Assembly (NCBI RefSeq): GCF_003855255.1
Contig: NZ_CP034072.1
Location: forward strand, 2,657,906 to 2,721,905
Source: Mycolicibacterium nivoides
GTDB lineage: Bacteria > Actinomycetota > Actinomycetes > Mycobacteriales > Mycobacteriaceae
Direction of reading: 5' to 3'
Length of the DNA: 64,000 nucleotides
Part shown: piece by piece, positions 61,549 to 64,000 of the stretch
Position numbering within the stretch: position 1 is the first letter of the stretch
Layout of the letters: every line of letters begins with the position of its first letter
Program-made: the position numbers and the translations under genes
The notes under the pieces: generated by a model
The model's database searches: none
What the model saw: only the letters and a program-made list of their open reading frames with translations
What the model was told of the DNA's origin: nothing

Positions 61549-62705
61549 TCAGGAGCGAACGCGCGTGAACCGGTGCAGCAGCCAGGCCGCCGGGATGGTG
61601 AACACCATCGTGAGCACGAACAGGTTGAACATCGACCCCGTGTAGACCGGATCGCGCATCACCTCGACCATCACAAGTTCCATGATCATCAGGTGGATCA
61701 GGAAGATCTCGTAGGAGATCTCACCGAGGAAGACCATCGGCCGAGAAGCGAGAAATCGGTTGTACCAACCATGGTCACCCAGCGCGGGCGGCGCCACCAG
61801 CAATGCCGCGATCACCGCGTAGAAGAACGTCTTCACCAACGCCTCGCTCAGCTTGGCGGGCGACGTCGTCGGCTCCCCCGCGATCGGCGTCGACGCGATG
61901 AAGTAGCAAACCACGGCCAACGGCACACACACCATCCCGTAGCCGCGCACCTTGAGCTGACCCAGCACCGTCAGTGCCATACCCGCCACGAACCAGGCCA
62001 TGTAGGTGGGCAGCCAAAGCCGGGCACCATCAGGCAGATTCGTGGAATCGTGCACGATCCACAGCCACACCGGTGACACCGCGGCCAGCATGGCCAGGCC
62101 GAGGAACAACAAACCTGGCCGCCAGCGTCGCCGGCACAACACCACCAGCAGCAGATAGGCGATCAGCGGCAGGACCACGTAGAACGCCGCCTCCACCGCC
62201 AGGCTCCACATCTGGGTCAACCCCTGATGCAGAAAGGAGAAAAGGTAGTCGTCGGTGTAGATCTGGGTCAGAGTGAGGTTGCGGAACAGGCCGATCCAGG
62301 TGTGGCCGGGGTTCGGACCTGCGGTGCGAAAGTGGTAGAGCAGATAGGCGAGCAGCACCGTCACCACATAGGCCGGCATGATGCGTCGTACCCGGTGCCA
62401 GGCGTACCGGCGCACCGACGGCGCACGTCCTTCCGTCGCGGCGGCCTTCACCCAGGGCCGGAACAACAGGAAACCACTGAGCACAAAGAAGATCGGCACA
62501 CCGATCTCGGCGCGTGAATACACCAGCCCGAGGTAGCCCTGCCCGTATTTGCCGGTGGTGTAGGCCGCATGTGTCAGCACCACCAGAATGGCGGCCACCG
62601 CGCGGATCCCGGTCAGTGACGCAACCCGAGTCGACGCGGAAACTGGTGCGTCTATCGACTCAAGGCCACCCTGATCCGACGGCCCCTTGACGCTCCTGGA
62701 GACCG

Positions 62706-62709
<4 letters not shown>
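61549..62709 (-). CDS. membrane acyltransferase (Rv1254-like, acyltransferase-3 family)
   Basis: This 386-aa protein has about ten membrane helices. The family motifs are LTGIRAVAAILVVLTHAAYT (His in helix 1), FFVLSGFLLFRPWVK and RRYAWHRVRRIMPAYVV. MWSLAVEAAFYVVLPLIAYL has the conserved Glu. It transfers acyl (often acetyl or succinyl) groups to surface glycans or lipids. M. tuberculosis Rv1254 is about 383 aa. It overlaps the deaD stop region by four bases (ATGA), so the two are co-translated. Confidence 0.87.

Positions 62710-64000
<1,291 letters not shown>

Overview
The window is high-GC actinobacterial DNA with very dense, often overlapping genes. Gene content and order point to a Mycobacterium, probably a fast-growing Mycolicibacterium-type species. 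The backbone follows the M. tuberculosis Rv1283c-Rv1253 block in inverted orientation: oppBCDA (Rv1283c-Rv1280c), a GMC oxidoreductase (Rv1279), an SMC-like ATPase and nuclease pair (Rv1278/Rv1277), a SixA-like phosphatase (Rv1276c), lprC and lprB, a heterodimeric ABC exporter (Rv1273c/Rv1272c), and then further right an Rv1264-like cyclase, HIT (Rv1262c), DUF385 (Rv1261c), udgB (Rv1259), tap (Rv1258c), an FAD-linked oxidase (Rv1257c), cyp130 (Rv1256c), TetR (Rv1255c), an acyltransferase (Rv1254) and deaD (Rv1253). These assignments come from recognised protein sequences and order, not from a database search.

Accessory blocks interrupt the backbone. (1) At 6.1-12.6 kb, a six-gene minus-strand operon encodes NorE/CtaE-like oxidase subunit III, subunit IV and two paralogous multi-spanning membrane proteins, plus an alpha/beta hydrolase and a small protein. 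It faces a TetR gene across two matching palindromes, and a DszC/SfnB-type flavoprotein follows. (2) At 23.5-25.6 kb lies a decay zone with a molybdopterin-oxidoreductase relic and a broken zinc alcohol dehydrogenase. (3) At 26.5-35.3 kb is a copper island: lpqS-cysK2-MFS (the Rv0847-Rv0849 set), copZ, a His-rich anchored protein, copA, an OmpR-type two-component system and a Met-rich DUF305 lipoprotein, with a CsoR/RicR-type operator between the divergent copZ and regulator genes. (4) At 35.3-41.6 kb a butanediol/acetoin operon runs into a GAF-domain regulator and an Rv1264-like adenylyl cyclase, facing a flavin monooxygenase. (5) At 41.6-50 kb are a polysaccharide deacetylase, a deoxyinosine glycosylase, a large cyclase/ATPase/TPR-like signalling protein, a 13E12-family HNH protein with a repeat-driven frameshift, and small regulators and enzymes. 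(6) An HxlR cluster lies at 53.8-55.7 kb. (7) A siderophore-interacting protein with an IdeR box lies at 60.8-61.5 kb.

The left edge cuts a small membrane protein and the right edge cuts deaD. I saw no tRNA, rRNA, CRISPR array or insertion sequence. Every intergenic gap is shorter than 200 bases; those with recognisable structure are listed as regulatory features.
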